Assembly (NCBI RefSeq): GCF_023159225.1
Contig: NC_063171.1
Span: 4,259,501 to 4,323,500, forward strand
Source of the DNA: Perognathus longimembris pacificus
Taxonomy: Eukaryota > Chordata > Mammalia > Rodentia > Heteromyidae
Direction of reading: 5' to 3'
DNA length: 64,000 bases
Below, piece by piece: positions 11,070 through 23,487 of the stretch; position 1 is the first letter of the stretch, and every line of letters begins with the position of its first letter. Below the pieces are notes generated by a model. That model saw only the letters and a program-made list of their open reading frames with translations. It was not told the DNA's origin and did no database searches. The position numbers and the translations under genes were made by a program.

Positions 11070-12388
11070 TAAGTTCTAAAACACATTTTCTAGAACGCAT
11101 GTTCTCTCATAATGACCAGAGCCATTTGATACATTTAACCATCAGTTAGACTGTACATTCATCTGCCTGGGTAAACACTACTCTCCTTACTTTGATCTGA
11201 AGGCAAAAATCCATTCAATAGCTCCATACCTTCTCTGTCAAACCCAGCTCCTAAAAATCCACAAAGTCAAGAAAGATCCTTTCTCCCCACTGTGCCCTCA
11301 TCCCCTGAGCACTCCTGACTATTTTCACAAAAGAAATCATAGCACACTATCTATCTTTCCTGTCTCAACTTGCTCAGACCCCTTGATTTGGGAGCAAGAT
11401 ATTTACTTTATGACTGGGTGTGTGAAGAATATAAATCCATAATCTTTCTGATTAAACATACTTCTCATATCTATTACATATTTTCAGATCTCAATGTGAT
11501 TTGCTTAGACAGGAAAATCATAGCATTTCTCAACTATATCAGTGCTATAAAAGTGGGACTCTAAGATAAGCTCTTATTTGAGATGAAAGTAAAACTGAAA
11601 ATGCCTTTGAGATAGAAGAGTGATCTTTGCATGCATACATTGCAAGCACACAAATAAAGTTTAAAAAATGAATCAGCAATGTTTAAACTGAAAAAACAAA
11701 GATGAGAAAGCAAAAAAAAGCATGAGAATTTAATGATTCCTGTAAAAATGTCCTACATGAAATTATTGCCACCCACCATCAGTTTTTTTTTTCATTTTCT
11801 TTTTTCTTTTCCTTAATAACTACAGCACAGTATTTTTTTTCAAAAGAATTTTTGGCATCTGTAGATAATAAATTCTGTGAATTATTGTTGAATCAAAATT
11901 CCTTTGAAATGTCTGCAGGTGTTCGCGATCCTTTCAGAGTGGGTGTATTATAAGTCCCCTGAAGTCTCTGACACGCAGCCATTTCCCACACTTCTTTGAG
12001 GGAGAGCCTGTGTTGGGAGTGGCTTTCTTTAAAATTGGACACAGATGGAGCGGTACCCAGTGAGAGACAGGAGGAAGTCTAGCCTATTGGTAAAGAATTA
12101 CAATCCGACTCCTTCTATTAAATTCCATATAAGGATCTTTTTTCCTGCCTAGTACGTCTCCCCTTTATTTATCTTCATTCACAGCAATATGCTACAAAAG
12201 CAATACACTAGCAATATGCTAGGTTGGCAGCTATAGCTTCTTAGAAAAATGACTTAGTTGAATACAATGATATTCATTATAATATGATCTGCATTAGGCA
12301 AACCATCCCAATCCACATTTTTTGGGGGGGATCTGCAACCAAAAATGGGCATAAGTGTAATACAAGAAAATTACATATTTAACAAATT
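11070..12388. other. Unassigned single-copy-like DNA
   Basis: AT-rich, with a T-rich patch at about 11780-11850. No gene or named repeat supported. Confidence 0.5.
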
Positions 12389-12404
12389 AGGTGTCATATT
12401 TTCT

Positions 12405-12621
12405 TTTTTTTTTTTTTTTTTTTTTTTTTTGCCAGTCCTGGGCCTTGGACTCAGGGCCTGAGCACTGTCCCTGGCTTCTTCCCGCTCAAGGCTAGCACTC
12501 TGCCACTTGAGCCACAGCGCCGCTTCTGGCCGTTTTCTGTATATGTGGTGCTGGGGAATCGAACCTAGGGCCTCGTGTATCCGAGGCAGGCACTCTTGCC
12601 ACTAGGCTATATCCCCAGCCC
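12405..12621 (-). repeat. ID-headed dimeric SINE with 16-bp TSDs
   Basis: The insert is bounded by AGGTGTCATATTTTCT at 12389-12404 and 12622-12637. On the minus strand it starts with 'GGGCTGGGGATATAGCCTAG', continues through 'CACCACATATACAGAAAACG' into the tRNA-like right part, and ends in ~25 A (T run on plus). This is a well-preserved and therefore fairly young L1-mobilised insertion. Confidence 0.95.
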
Positions 12622-12659
12622 AGGTGTCATATTTTCTAAACATACATTTCTTCTCAATC

Positions 12660-12820
12660 TTCCTTTCTTCCTTCCTTCCTTCCTTCCTTCCTTCCTTCCT
12701 TCCTTCCTTCCTTCCTTTCTTCCTTCCTTCCTTCCTTCCTTCCTTCCTTCCTTCCTCCCTCCCTTCCTCCCTTCATTCCTTCCCTCCTTCCTTACTTCTT
12801 TCTTCCTTTCTTTCTTTCAT
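12660..12820. repeat. (TTCC)n microsatellite
   Basis: A long TTCC tetranucleotide tract with TCCC and TTTC variants. It abuts the 3' end of the next, minus-strand SINE, so it probably grew from that SINE's tail. Both its reading frames are Leu/Pro/Ser repeats and not genes. Confidence 0.97.
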
Positions 12821-13049
12821 GCTGGTCCTTGGGCTTGAATACAGAGCCTAAGTACTGTCCCTGAGCTACTTTTGCTCAAGTTTAACGCTGTACCAATTAA
12901 GCCACAGCTCCACTTTCAGATTTTTTTGGTAGTTAATTGGAGACAAGAATCTCAGGGCTTTTTTGTCTGGGCTGGCTCTGAACTGCGATTCTTTGATCTC
13001 AGTTTCCTGAATGGCTAGGATTATAGGCACGAGCCACTAGTGCCTTGCT
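12821..13049 (-). repeat. B1/tRNA-like composite SINE
   Basis: Full-length antisense copy. It runs from 'GCTGGTCCTTGGGCTTGAAT' (3' end) through 'TTAATTGGAGACAAGAATC' to 'ATTATAGGCACGAGCCACTA' (5' end). Its tail has become the (TTCC)n tract on its left. Confidence 0.92.
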
Positions 13050-13078
13050 TTCTTGTTGTTGTTGTTGTTTTGTTTTTT

Positions 13079-13198
13079 ATTTTTTTGAGACAGCATCTTG
13101 GCATACTTCTCAGGCTGGGCTAAAACTTGTAGCATCAAGCAATCTTCCCGTTTCAGTCTCTGTAGTTGGGACTACTGGACTCATTATTACATTAGTAT
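13079..13198 (-). repeat. 7SL-derived monomer (proto-B1-like SINE)
   Basis: An antisense 7SL-type sequence begins 'TTTTTTTGAGACAGCATCTT' and shows 'CAGGCTGGGCTAAA', 'CAAGCAATCTTCCCG' and 'GTAGTTGGGACTACTGG' in order. It has no tRNA-like partner. Confidence 0.75.
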
Positions 13199-13357
13199 GC
13201 ACAGTTATATATTAAGACAACTGAGCCTTAAAATTTTAATTGGGTCACTATCAACACAAAGAGTAAGGGGTAGGAAATTTTTAAGTTTACTTCACCCTTA
13301 TAAATGGCTGCTATCTTCTCATTTCATTTCTATTTCCAAAGGAGCCATAATGGTTTG

Positions 13358-13461
13358 TTTTTTTTCTTCAGTTGTAGCGCTTGAACTCAAGGCCTAGCAT
13401 TATCCCTGAGCTCCTTTTGCTCAAGGCTAGCACTCTACCACTTGAGCTATAGCACCACTTT
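13358..13461 (-). repeat. 5'-truncated SINE (tRNA-like half only) with 12-bp TSDs
   Basis: Only the right, tRNA-like half is present, from 'TTGTAGCGCTTGAACTCAAG' to 'TTGAGCTATAGCACCACTTT', with a short T run at left. CATAATGGTTTG flanks it at 13346-13357 and 13462-13473, so the truncation happened at insertion. Confidence 0.88.
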
Positions 13462-13473
13462 CATAATGGTTTG

Positions 13474-14680
13474 ATAATTGTATCTACTCTACAATTGTTA
13501 GCATCAAGTATTTTGACAATGAGTAGGTTGTTCAGAAAATGTTACTTTTTAACCTTACTATTAATTTCTAAATTTCTTTTCCATATATAAGTATTTCATT
13601 TCCATATATTAAGTATGTAAATCACAAATACCTTGGCAATGCCCCAATAATGTTCATGAATAGCACTTAGATTATTGTTTCATTCCATATATGTTCTATC
13701 TTTTATTATTTTACTCATGGGTTACTACAAGCTGTCTTTAATGAACCATATGTATTTTAAATATTTTTATGGAGTTCTAAAATGGTACTGAAGAATTACC
13801 AGTTCTTTAACATTGGGAGACTTACCTATGAATCTTATACATAGCCAGTTTTTTAAAATATTCCATGTACCGTTATGTTCATGTTGAGCATAGCGTTGTT
13901 TAAATTGTTCATATAATAACTTGAGTCTGCTTACTATGTAGAATTCTGCAAAAAAAGGGAATTAAAATGTCCCACTTTAATGAACTGATGACTTGGTACT
14001 TGTTGTCACATTGATTTCTCTTTCAGTATTTAGATCTATGTGTATTAGATACAGTTCTCCATATAGAAGAGATAGAATCAGGAGGGATATCTGTGTATTG
14101 ATTTCATTTATGTATGTGCATATACACACAAATGTAATCATATAATTCACATATGTACATATATAGAGAGATATTAGAGGATTGGTCTACATGATCTGGA
14201 GGGCTGATGTGTCATATGGATCATTCTGGCAGACTGGAAAATATGAGAATTGATATCACCTCATTATTCTTAACAAGTATATCTTAGAATTTTCTTCTTA
14301 CGAGTGAATTCTACTGGGACTATAGAACAAGGATGGGCATTGGACTTGAAATTTCATCTCATGCTTAATTTTGCTGTCTAGAGTCTGCTTGGACAGCTTT
14401 TTAGATAGCCAGTTTCTGAAACCTAGCACCATAGCACATCCCCTTCTCAGAGCTATGCAGCAAGAACCTCCACTCAAAAGGCATGCCAGAACTGCTACCC
14501 TGGTCACAGCCACTGAGGTTACTAAAGACTGAGACTAGAAGAGAAACCTGCCACTGAAGCACAGAGAGAGGCGCAGAAAGACATTCCTAAAACCAAAATT
14601 AAACAAAACTAAATTATCCAGGGACTAGGGATGATAAGAAATTTTAACATCCCTCCTTCCTTATTTAGTTATTTATCAAT
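13474..14680. other. Unassigned AT-rich single-copy-like DNA
   Basis: No gene or named repeat supported. A short TATA/CACA-rich patch lies at about 14110-14170. Confidence 0.5.
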
Positions 14681-14682
14681 CA

Positions 14683-14970
14683 TGGTGCTGGAATTTTAAA
14701 TTCAAGGTTTTGTGTTTGCTAGACAAGTGCTCTACAGCTTGAGCCATTTCTTTAGCCTGTATTGTTCTTGTTTGGTGGATAACGAGCTGACATGGGTCAC
14801 GGTCCTCCTATTCACACTTCCTGCCATGGCTTGAACAAATGTGTGCGCCATACTGAACTGTTAGTTGAGATGGGGATCTCCCAAACTTCTTTTTCCCAGA
14901 CTGGCTTGGAGACACAATTATTCCTATCGTCACTTCCCAAGGAGTTAGGATTACAGATGTGAGCCACTGG
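14683..14970 (-). repeat. Old B1 plus ID dimer (B1-dID-like)
   Basis: The antisense ID portion ('GCTAGACAAGTGCTCTACAG', 14683-14760) lies next to an antisense B1 portion ('GAGATGGGGATCTCCCAAAC', 'AGGATTACAGATGTGAGCCA'). The divergence indicates an old copy. Confidence 0.7.
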
Positions 14971-15118
14971 CTCTTTCTTCCTCTTAATCTAATTGTTTGT
15001 GTCTCCATTGACCATACTAAAGGATCTTACATAGAGACAGTATGTGAAGGCCAACAATAGAAGGAAGAATTGTGCCTTTGGAGCACCACACTTGTTTAGA
15101 ACTCTTGGTCTTCTTACA

Positions 15119-15208
<90 letters not shown>

Positions 15209-15209
15209 A
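15119..15209. repeat. (TG)n(AG)n(ACAG)n compound microsatellite
   Basis: TG dinucleotides pass into AG dinucleotides and then ACAG tetranucleotides. Confidence 0.97.
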
Positions 15210-15239
15210 GGAATTCTTAGAAAACAATGAAATTAGTCT

Positions 15240-15446
15240 AAGAATGGTGGCATATGCTTGTCATCCCAGCCTCTGTGGAGGCAGAGATGGGAAGATTTTG
15301 ATTTGTGGTTTGTCTTGAATAAAGTGTAAGTCTCTATCTGAAAAGCAAACTTAAAATTGCAAAGGATTAAGGTCATGGCTCAAGTGGTAGTGTTTGCCTA
15401 AGATGGATGAGGCCCTGAGTTCAAACTTGTACTTCAAAAGAAAAAG
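15240..15446 (+). repeat. Old B1 plus ID dimer (B1-dID-like)
   Basis: It has a B1-like head ('AGAATGGTGGCATATGCTTG', 'CATCCCAGCCTCTGTGGAGG') and an ID-like tail ('TCATGGCTCAAGTGGTAGTG', 'GAGGCCCTGAGTTCAAAC') ending A-rich. Confidence 0.75.
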
Positions 15447-15449
15447 TAA

Positions 15450-16582
15450 ATAGTGAACTTGGGGAGCTGTGGCCGTGGTCCTTTGTAGGAATGATCAGTG
15501 GAGTTGATAAGGAACTTCTGCTTTTGGTCTTCACTTTCTCAGCCTCTGTTAGCAGCCTAATTTTGTAGAGTTTTATGTTGTAAATTTGTGACAATGTGTC
15601 ATGATAAAGATATGTGCATGCCAAAGTATTTCTATCTAGAGAAACAGAGGGAAGATTCCTGGAACGTTTGATGCTTGAACTGAAACTGAAAATATAGATT
15701 TCACAAGGGTTGTATTCCCAAATCATGCCAAGCCAAGGGAACTATACTGAAGACATGAGTGCAGTAGTACTTGGTAGAGAATCTAGGCTGCAGTACAATG
15801 TGGTGGGAACATTAAGTACTTTAAGCTTAATGGTGAATATGAGAAAGGAAAAGCAATCAGGGCTATATATTGAAAGACTTAGGATGCAATACCTGGGAAT
15901 TCTGCACACAGCTCTTTCTTTTTCCAATATAATTAGATCACCTGGAAAAAAAAAACCCTGCTAAAATACAGACCTTTATCTTCCAATCTAGACTTCACAA
16001 TCCATGTTTCCTAAAATTATTTTTTATGATTCAGGTGAATATCTGAGCTCAGTTAACACAGATAAAAAGTTTCCAAGTGCAACCACATGATTTTAATACT
16101 GTGAATACCTTATCTGATTTGCCTTTAAAAGATCATTCTAGATCAAGAAAGTTGTAGCCAGAGATCAAAAAAATTATGGGCTAAGAATTTGTTCTACAAG
16201 TTATTTTGGCAACTCTGAAGATAAAAGGAGAGTCTAATGAATAGGAAGGTATGAGTAAATTCAAGACTGATTTTTGAGATAGAAGTAACCAATTTGGCAG
16301 GCGGTAAGAGGGAAGGATTGATACAAGTTTTACATTTCTGGCATCTGTACTAGTGTATAATATGGGTCTTAAATTCAAAAGTAAGGTCTAACTAGGAAAA
16401 TGTATTACACATTCATTGAACATGACCTTTATATATGATAACAACCTAGATACAGTATGCCACAATCTAATTGAAGTCTCTCCTTTTGAAGGTCCTACAT
16501 ATCTAAGGATTTGTCCTACACATTTTCTACTTTAGAACTTCTTAGCTTCAGTTAAGTGATTGTTTCTTCACTCCAAAAATTC
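15450..16582. other. Unassigned single-copy-like DNA
   Basis: No gene or named repeat supported. A 101-codon minus-strand frame at 15421-15726 overlaps the end of the SINE to its left and has no recognised similarity. Confidence 0.5.
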
Positions 16583-16604
16583 TAGAAGCATATAAAAAAT
16601 TTTT

Positions 16605-17840
16605 ATTTCTACTTTTTTATTAATTAAATTTTGTTGAGAAGGTGTTGTGCAAAAGGGGTATAGTTACATAATAGGGCAGTAAGTACATTTCTTGTGATAC
16701 CTTACACCTTCGTTTTTCTTTCCCTTTCCTAGATCAGGTAGGCATATATACAATACCCAGTGTACCAAAATCATATACAGTAGCCACGTGGCGTATGCCA
16801 AAGGAAATTCACCTAGAACTTTAAATATAATGTCAACAATAGGGTTTGCTTATCCTTGTCTTATATGATCATATATACATAGCTGTTGAGCTATTGTGAT
16901 CCACTGAGAGGTCATTTTTTGACCTTTTTATGTTTAGTAGTTGTTTGGTTTTTAGATACATAATGTAAGGTCGCTGACCCAAACCTGTGGAAATACCATT
17001 TGACAAGAAGTTTTGTTTCACAGACCTAGTCTCTACTGTTCCCCCCGACCCCACCCTAACAGTCATATATCAAGGAGACCATGCCCCCTTTGTTCCCTGT
17101 GTTCTAGGCTTGTCTCACTCAACATTGTTTGTTCAAGTTCTGACCATTTCCCTGCGAATACCAATATTTTATCATTTCTAATTGCTATGTAGTATTCTGT
17201 TGTGTATAGGTACCACATTTTTTGGATCCATTCATCTGTAGAGGGGCATCTGGGTTGTTTCCATATTTTGGCTATTGAGAATTGTGCAGCAATAAACATG
17301 GATGTGCAGATGTCTTTTTGATATCCTGAGACCTGTTTTTCAGGATAGATGCCTAAGAGTGGTATGGCTGGGTCATAGGGTATGTCTATGATGAGCTTTT
17401 TGAGGAACCTCCGTACTGTTCGCCAAAGTGGTTGTACTAATATGCACTCCCACCAACAGTGGAGAAGGGTTCCTCTTTCCCCGCATCCCCTCTAGCATTT
17501 GTTGTTGCCTGAGTTCAGAATATAGGCCATTCTAACTGGAGTGAGATGGTATCTCAGGGTTGTTTTTATTTGCATTTCCTTTACTGCCAGGGATGTTGAA
17601 CATTTCCTCATATGTTTCTTTGCCATTTTTATCTCTTCTCCTGTGAAGTCTCTCTTTAGCTCCTTTGCCCATTTAATAATTGGTTTACTGGGTTTGGAGG
17701 GGGTTAGTTTTTTGAGTTCTCTGTAAATGACAGATATTAGGCGTTTGTCTGTTGGTGTGCTGGTGAAGATTCTTTCCCATATGGTTGTCTGTCTTTCTAG
17801 TTTGGTGGTTATGTCTTTAGCTGTGCAGAAACTTTTTATT
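16605..17840 (-). mobile_element. 5'-truncated L1 (3' UTR and ORF2 C-terminal region) with ~20-bp TSDs
   Basis: The plus strand is antisense L1. The interrupted poly(T)/3' UTR side is at left. Further right it matches the conserved end of ORF2 ('GCAATAAACATGGATGTGCA', 'GAGGAACCTCCGTACTG', 'GCATTTCCTTTACTGCCAGG', 'GCTGTGCAGAAACTTTTTAT'). Near-identical copies of TAGAAGCATATAAAAA(A)TTTT flank it at 16583-16604 and 17841-17860. The ORF2 remainder is broken by stops and the element is dead. Both ends are defined, which makes it the best-delimited L1 here. Confidence 0.92.
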
Positions 17841-17860
17841 TAGAAGCATATAAAAATTTT

Positions 17861-19010
17861 AACTTTACCTTCATACCCACTTTCTGGTAGCCATATCTAG
17901 GTTTCCTCTTGACTGAGGAGATTCATCAGAATCTCAAGGAAAGCAAATGTTGTTACATATATTAAAGTGGACTACATATAATGCCTAACTACATACTAAT
18001 AAAAAGTAAACTTTAGCAGTCCTTACTAATAATATGTAATAAAAACATAATTCAAAATGCCAGTAGACTAGCCTGTCACCAGTCACAAAACACACATGAT
18101 ATTTTAGAATTTAAACACTTAAGAAACTATGCTTTATGTATACACAGACATTTTTCCCATTAATGAATAAAAATGCAAGATAAACATTAAGTGAAGCATG
18201 AAACATTTGGAATTCATTTAGGTTTTTTAAGCCAGCCTTTATAAGAGGTTCTCACAATTCTGTACAGAAATTCTGATCCATGGACTCTTCAAATTACTCT
18301 GTAAGTTAAGTTTCCAGTAGAGGGGATGCTCAAGAGAATTGGCTGTCATAAAGGATAGAAACTCTCTTCCAGACGATTTATTGAAAAGACATATAAAATG
18401 TTTGGTAATATGTAGATGTTCTCTGGAGGGAAAAAAATATTTCTCTCATTCATCCTTACTAATTCCTTGTAGATAACAAAAAGAATGCTTTATCTACCCG
18501 TAAAGCTGAAGTTAAGACAGCTGACACTATCAGTTCATTTTTTATGCAATATTCTGGCACAATTTTCATTTTAATGTTTCTAGGTATATCCTAATACAAA
18601 TGAGATGTTGACACATGTGTGATATATATCACTAGTTCATAGAATTCTTCCAGAATAAAAAATATTTAACATCAGGAAAACATGTTAATATTATGTGGAA
18701 TTGTTGGTACCACAAAGAAGTAGTAATCTGGTTTGATAGGGTCAAATTCTGGCAGAAAGTTAATGAACTTAGAACTTTGTTGTCATTTACACTTCATCTA
18801 AACTTCTGCTATCCCTCTTCCTTTAACAGCTGAGATCAGCCCACTGAAGAAAGTAAAGTATATGAAAATGTGTGAGGGAAAAATGTGGGTGATTTAAGAG
18901 TGTTCATTGAAAGGGTTTGTCTTTCTGATTTTCTAATTATAATAGCTAACATGTATTGTTAGTTGTTCAGAGTCACCACTGGAACCCTTCCCTGCATATA
19001 CCATGTATAG
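17861..19010. other. Unassigned AT-rich single-copy-like DNA
   Basis: No gene or named repeat supported. Confidence 0.5.
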
Positions 19011-19011
19011 A

Positions 19012-19015
19012 TCTG

Positions 19016-19075
<60 letters not shown>

Positions 19076-19104
19076 CTACCTACCTATCATCTATCTATCC
19101 ATCC
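19012..19104. repeat. (ATCT)n microsatellite
   Basis: About 15 perfect ATCT units are followed by ACCT/ATCC variants. Confidence 0.97.
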
Positions 19105-21142
19105 CTTGGTTAAGCTTAATATGTAAAATAGGGTTGCAGAAAGGACTATATTAAAGAGAACAATGATATATGTGGCCAAAGCAGACCCTAGGGCTAATCA
19201 ATTATTTTTTTAAAGTACCATGTAATCAATTTCAATTGAATAGCTTTCAAAGGCCTGGAAATCTCTCACATACATTTTGAAATTTAAACCCAAATCCAAC
19301 TTCTAATTGCTGCATCTTATAGAAGGAATATTATTGTATCATGTGTGTACTGCTCAAATAAAGCCCAATTCTGGTGTGATATTTTAGGAGAACTTCAGAA
19401 GGCCACTAAGTGTCAGCCCATTACATATCCATTGGCTCAATTCTCATTAGTAATTGGAATCTCCTATACAGTGACATGCACTTTAAAAAGGCTCTTCCCA
19501 ACATTAGTGAATCTAAGAACTAGACTTCACAGATGTTCAATATTACCAGAAAAAGTAGATATATTACACAAACAACAATAATTGTGATAATTTTATGAAG
19601 TAATGTAGTCATCCTTCAATGTTTCAATTATAGCCACATCATATACTGAAGTAATATTCTTAGCATAAAATAATGTGTGTAAAATTATAAATCTTAAAAG
19701 TTCATTATCAAGCTACAATAACAAGTACTTTTACAAAAGGACTTTAACACAACATGTCAGTTTATGAATACAATGCATCTTGATCGAATGTGAATACTTT
19801 TTATTCAAATTACAATTTAATACTGGTCCTGAAAGCTGTTCATTTGTTGAAATTAACACAGTTTGTCTCTTAAAACCACGTTCACTCCAAAGTCCTATGT
19901 TCTCAGGTAGAGCTTCACTATACAGGGCAAGGTTTCAACTTGAATTTCTTTGTCTCTTCTCTTATTACAACTAAAAGACTGTATCCTAAGGTGGTGTGCT
20001 GACCTTGGAACATATGTCTAGACAGAACACTAAAAATTCCCTTTGAAAGATGCCATGAACAGTATCCAAACTCTCATCCTTTGAATAGATTAGACTGCTG
20101 TGCCAACATCCTTGTATGTGTGGCTGTGCCCAAAGCAGGTGCGTCGATGGAAAATACATCCAACCCCATTTTTGTCTCATTTTGCTTTTAGCAAAGCCAG
20201 TTCTTAATTTAAAAAGTACATGTTAGTTGCCTATGAGATGTTTTTACGGACTTAGAAATCCAAATAACTTCTGACCAAGGCTACAGAAAGGTATATTTCT
20301 CTCAGGATCACAGTCACGGAGTGAAAGATTTGCAAGTGCTTTGGAAAAGCCATGCCCTTCTAAAATTGAATTTCCTTCAGGATGTTGAGATTTTAAAGAA
20401 CATTCTGGTCCCTTGCCAATTTTATTGTACCACAAGTTTTTATTCAAATTACAGATGGCTTTTTGTCTCTTTTCTCTGCAAGAGCCTGGCACTGGATCCC
20501 CTCCTGAGTAGAACAGAATTCCACAGGATGTCCTGCCAGCAATAATGGAAAGCTGGATACAATTGAATGTATAAAATGGTACCTGAGATGTTTTGCCAAC
20601 TGTGATGTTTAAAGCACATCCAGGACAGATGGCAATAACTGTAGCTGCTAGTTTTACATGAAGAATGTGCATGTGTGCATGCATGTGTGTTCATGTGCTC
20701 ACACATATATGCCAGTATGTATATGAACAGTTTTTAATTCGTGGCTTTTGTTTTGTCTTGTGAATGTGCCTTTAGGCATCTGTCGTTGAAAGTATCTTAT
20801 TCCTAGTTCATCGTTTTCTTTCTAATGAGATGGACCACAAAGACTCTTAATCATTCACAGACTTAAGGAAAATGATGTGTTCCAAATAAGTTTTAGCAGG
20901 AATTATTTCTAAAATACTAGAGGTTCTCCAATAACATGTGCCAAAAATAATTTTCAATACTGACCAAGCCTTTCTTCCTCTTAGGAGTTCTATAGTCATT
21001 TGAAATAAATACTTCATCATTGACAGCTTTTGAAACCACAAAATGGTGACCTACCTTTTCTGAATTCTAAGAAAAATAAAAATAAAAAAGCAAAACAAAT
21101 CATTGTATAGAGAAAGAACTAAGAACATACTTCTTCAACTTT
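19105..21142. other. Unassigned single-copy-like DNA
   Basis: No gene supported. The longest frame, 20244-20684 minus (146 codons), has no recognised domain and no splice or retrocopy context. A GTGTGCAT-rich patch lies at about 20660-20705. Confidence 0.5.
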
Positions 21143-21156
21143 AAAAATGCATAATA

Positions 21157-21241
21157 TGCTGGGATGTAGCTCAGTGCAAAGCACTTGCCTAGCAAGTGCA
21201 ATGTCCTGAGTTTGATCCCCAGTACCAAAAAAGAAAAGACA
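21157..21241 (+). repeat. Monomeric ID SINE with 14-bp TSDs
   Basis: The tRNA-Ala-like ID sequence runs from 'TGCTGGGATGTAGCTCAGTG' to 'GAGTTTGATCCCCAGTACC' and an A-rich tail. AAAAATGCATAATA flanks it at 21143-21156 and 21242-21255. Confidence 0.92.
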
Positions 21242-21463
21242 AAAAATGCATAATACATTTCCCAAAAACTCAAGCACCATACATACCATTAGGAATACTG
21301 AAGACATCTGATTAAGGAGATGATGCAGATTTTTTTTCTTTTCCAGAAAGTCTAGGTGAACAGGGGAAGATATGGACAATCTCTGCAAGCCTGGGGTTTT
21401 CTCCTTCAAAGGTGATTTGGTTCTTTCATTCATTTTTCACTTAAGCAAAGGATGGTGTTGATG

Positions 21464-21502
<39 letters not shown>
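21464..21502. repeat. (GT)n microsatellite
   Basis: About 19 GT units abut the 3' end of the adjacent minus-strand SINE. Confidence 0.95.
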
Positions 21503-21505
<3 letters not shown>

Positions 21506-21728
21506 CAGGACTGGGTCTTGAACCCAAGGCTTGTTTGCTCTTCTTTACCCTTATGCTCAAGGATGGTGCTCTGAAACTTGTGCTACAGTTCCACTTCCCA
21601 CTTTTTGATGGTTAATTGGATGTAGGAGTCTTTTGGACTTTCCTCTCTGGGCTGAGTTTGAATCACGATCATCAGATCTCCACCTCCTGAGTAACTAGGA
21701 TTATAGATATGAAACAATGGTACTCCGC
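21503..21728 (-). repeat. B1/tRNA-like composite SINE
   Basis: Antisense copy from 'TACCAGGACTGGGTCTTGAA' to 'TAGGATTATAGATATGAAAC'. Its tail side is the (GT)n tract. Confidence 0.9.
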
Positions 21729-21729
21729 T

Positions 21730-22780
21730 AATAAATAACTTTTAAAAGATAAAAATATTTTAAAATACAAAAGTTATAAATTACTGAATGTATATATGTC
21801 CTATAGCTTAATAAAATAATTCAATGGAAATCCTATAAAAATGTATAAAGCAACAATGACATGAATTGATTGTACTCCGGTGAGGCTGGTTTTCTGAATG
21901 AGATTGAAAACAAAGATCTTGATACTGGAAGACCCACTGTAGTGTAGCTGATTTAAAGCACCAAGGGTTTAAGCAATCACAATATATATTATTTTCAGTA
22001 AGTACACTTCTGGAATGTGGCAGTTTGGATTATGCATCCTGAAAACATGGATTTAATTAAAAGATCATTTTAGATAATTACGAAACAGAATTTCAAAGTA
22101 TGCTAGGTGGTTTTGATTCCTAGCAACATTCTGAATTGCCTTATTTAAAGCCTGGTGTGGAAGAGCTATCCTCTGAGAATTTACCACTTTCCAAGAACTG
22201 AAAATATCTTGGCAGAACATTGAGTCAAAAGTATCTGGAGCATCTTTATCTTACATATTATCAACTCTGAGTAACTTTGGGGAGTCTCTTAGGAAGGCTT
22301 TAAGAGATCTGGCCAGATTTTATCAGGATAAGGCACCATGTGACTACCTGAAACTTAGCCAAGAATCTGAGACATGGTTCAAAATACTGATCTGTGAAAA
22401 GACCACTGTGAGTACTCAAAATAATATAGCATCTCTGCTCAGGAGGAGAGGAATGATGGTTCTGGAAGGATATGTATCCCCAGGAATTGGTTAAATAAAC
22501 CACTGGTTCCAGAAAGAAAATCCATAACCTCTATTTGTATTTGTCTTTAAAAATACCTAGAAAAACTTTCATATATATTTAGGATGTACCTAACATATCA
22601 AAGCAGTAGCATACTTATGGATAGATACACACAACTGTTTGTCTAAAAATATGCCCCAAATTCTAAGAAAGTTTCCCATTTTCCAATTGTCTGCTTGTCT
22701 GCCTGGGACATAGGATCATCAGATCTGCTACCCAGAAAATTCAGATAACAAGATGTGTGGGTTGCCCCCTAATAACTCTG
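21730..22780. other. Unassigned single-copy-like DNA
   Basis: No gene or named repeat supported. Confidence 0.5.
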
Positions 22781-22784
22781 GTTG

Positions 22785-22960
22785 GTTGTGGACTCATTCA
22801 CTGATTCTCTAAATATCTGCCAAGCACTTGTAAGATTTAGGAGTTGTAGGAAGCAGACCATTCATGGACCTTACATTATGATTGAAGAAAGAAAATAAAC
22901 AGGCCATAATGAGCAAATGTAAAGGCCAGGCAGCATCACACTATTCCTTTGAGGAATGTT
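22785..22960 (-). repeat. L2 LINE fragment
   Basis: An antisense L2-like order of motifs is visible: 'CTCATTCACTGATTCTCTAA', 'CTGCCAAGCACTTGTAAG', 'CATTCATGGACCTTACATTA', 'AAATAAACAGGCCATAATG'. It is ancient and diverged. Confidence 0.6.
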
Positions 22961-22964
22961 CACC

Positions 22965-23430
22965 TGGACTCTAATGAAGAGGGAATAATTAATTACATTA
23001 AAATAAAAAGATATTCTTCAAAGTTGCTGATAATGTGAAAGACCAAAATAAGCTAGGGAACTGATCTGGATTAAAAGTGACTAAAATATGCAATAATGCT
23101 GTATAAAGAAATAATAAATAATACATTATTCATATTATTATTTGTTTTCATATAATATTTATAATTATAATATATTCTTTGATAGGGTGGCTGTCTTGGG
23201 AAAGATAGCAATAAATAACATTGGAACAATTGAACAATTTAAATACAAAATGAAGGTTAATTCTTTTTAAAAACTGGATAAATCCACTTTTTCCTGATTG
23301 GAAAACAAATCAAGATTTTTCTTGTGATTACTTAAAATAATTGACTTGTTCTTAAAAAGTACTTTTGGAAGTAGGAAAAACCAGGTGAATGGTATAAAGT
23401 ACTTATTAACTATTCTTTGATTTTTTTCTT
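22965..23430. other. AT-rich unassigned DNA
   Basis: A strongly AT-rich patch lies at about 23100-23180. No gene or named repeat supported. Confidence 0.5.
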
Positions 23431-23434
23431 TTGA

Positions 23435-23487
23435 GGTGTGTGTGTGTGTACGAGTGTATGTGCACATACGTGTGTGTGTGCGTGTGT
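23435..23487. repeat. Imperfect (GT)n microsatellite
   Basis: GT repeats are broken by CGAGTGTATGTGCACATACG. The tract abuts the 3' end of the following minus-strand SINE. Confidence 0.9.

Noticed and set aside
12660..12820. Regularly repeated unit as possible CRISPR array
   Set aside because: A 4-bp microsatellite without spacers, in eukaryotic DNA.
12575..12851. Open frames of Leu/Pro/Ser/Phe repeats
   Set aside because: They translate the (TTCC)n microsatellite and neighbouring SINE, with no gene context.
20244..20684. 146-codon frame on the minus strand, the longest unexplained of its kind
   Set aside because: No recognisable motif, no retrocopy signs and no splice context. This length is expected by chance in 64 kb.
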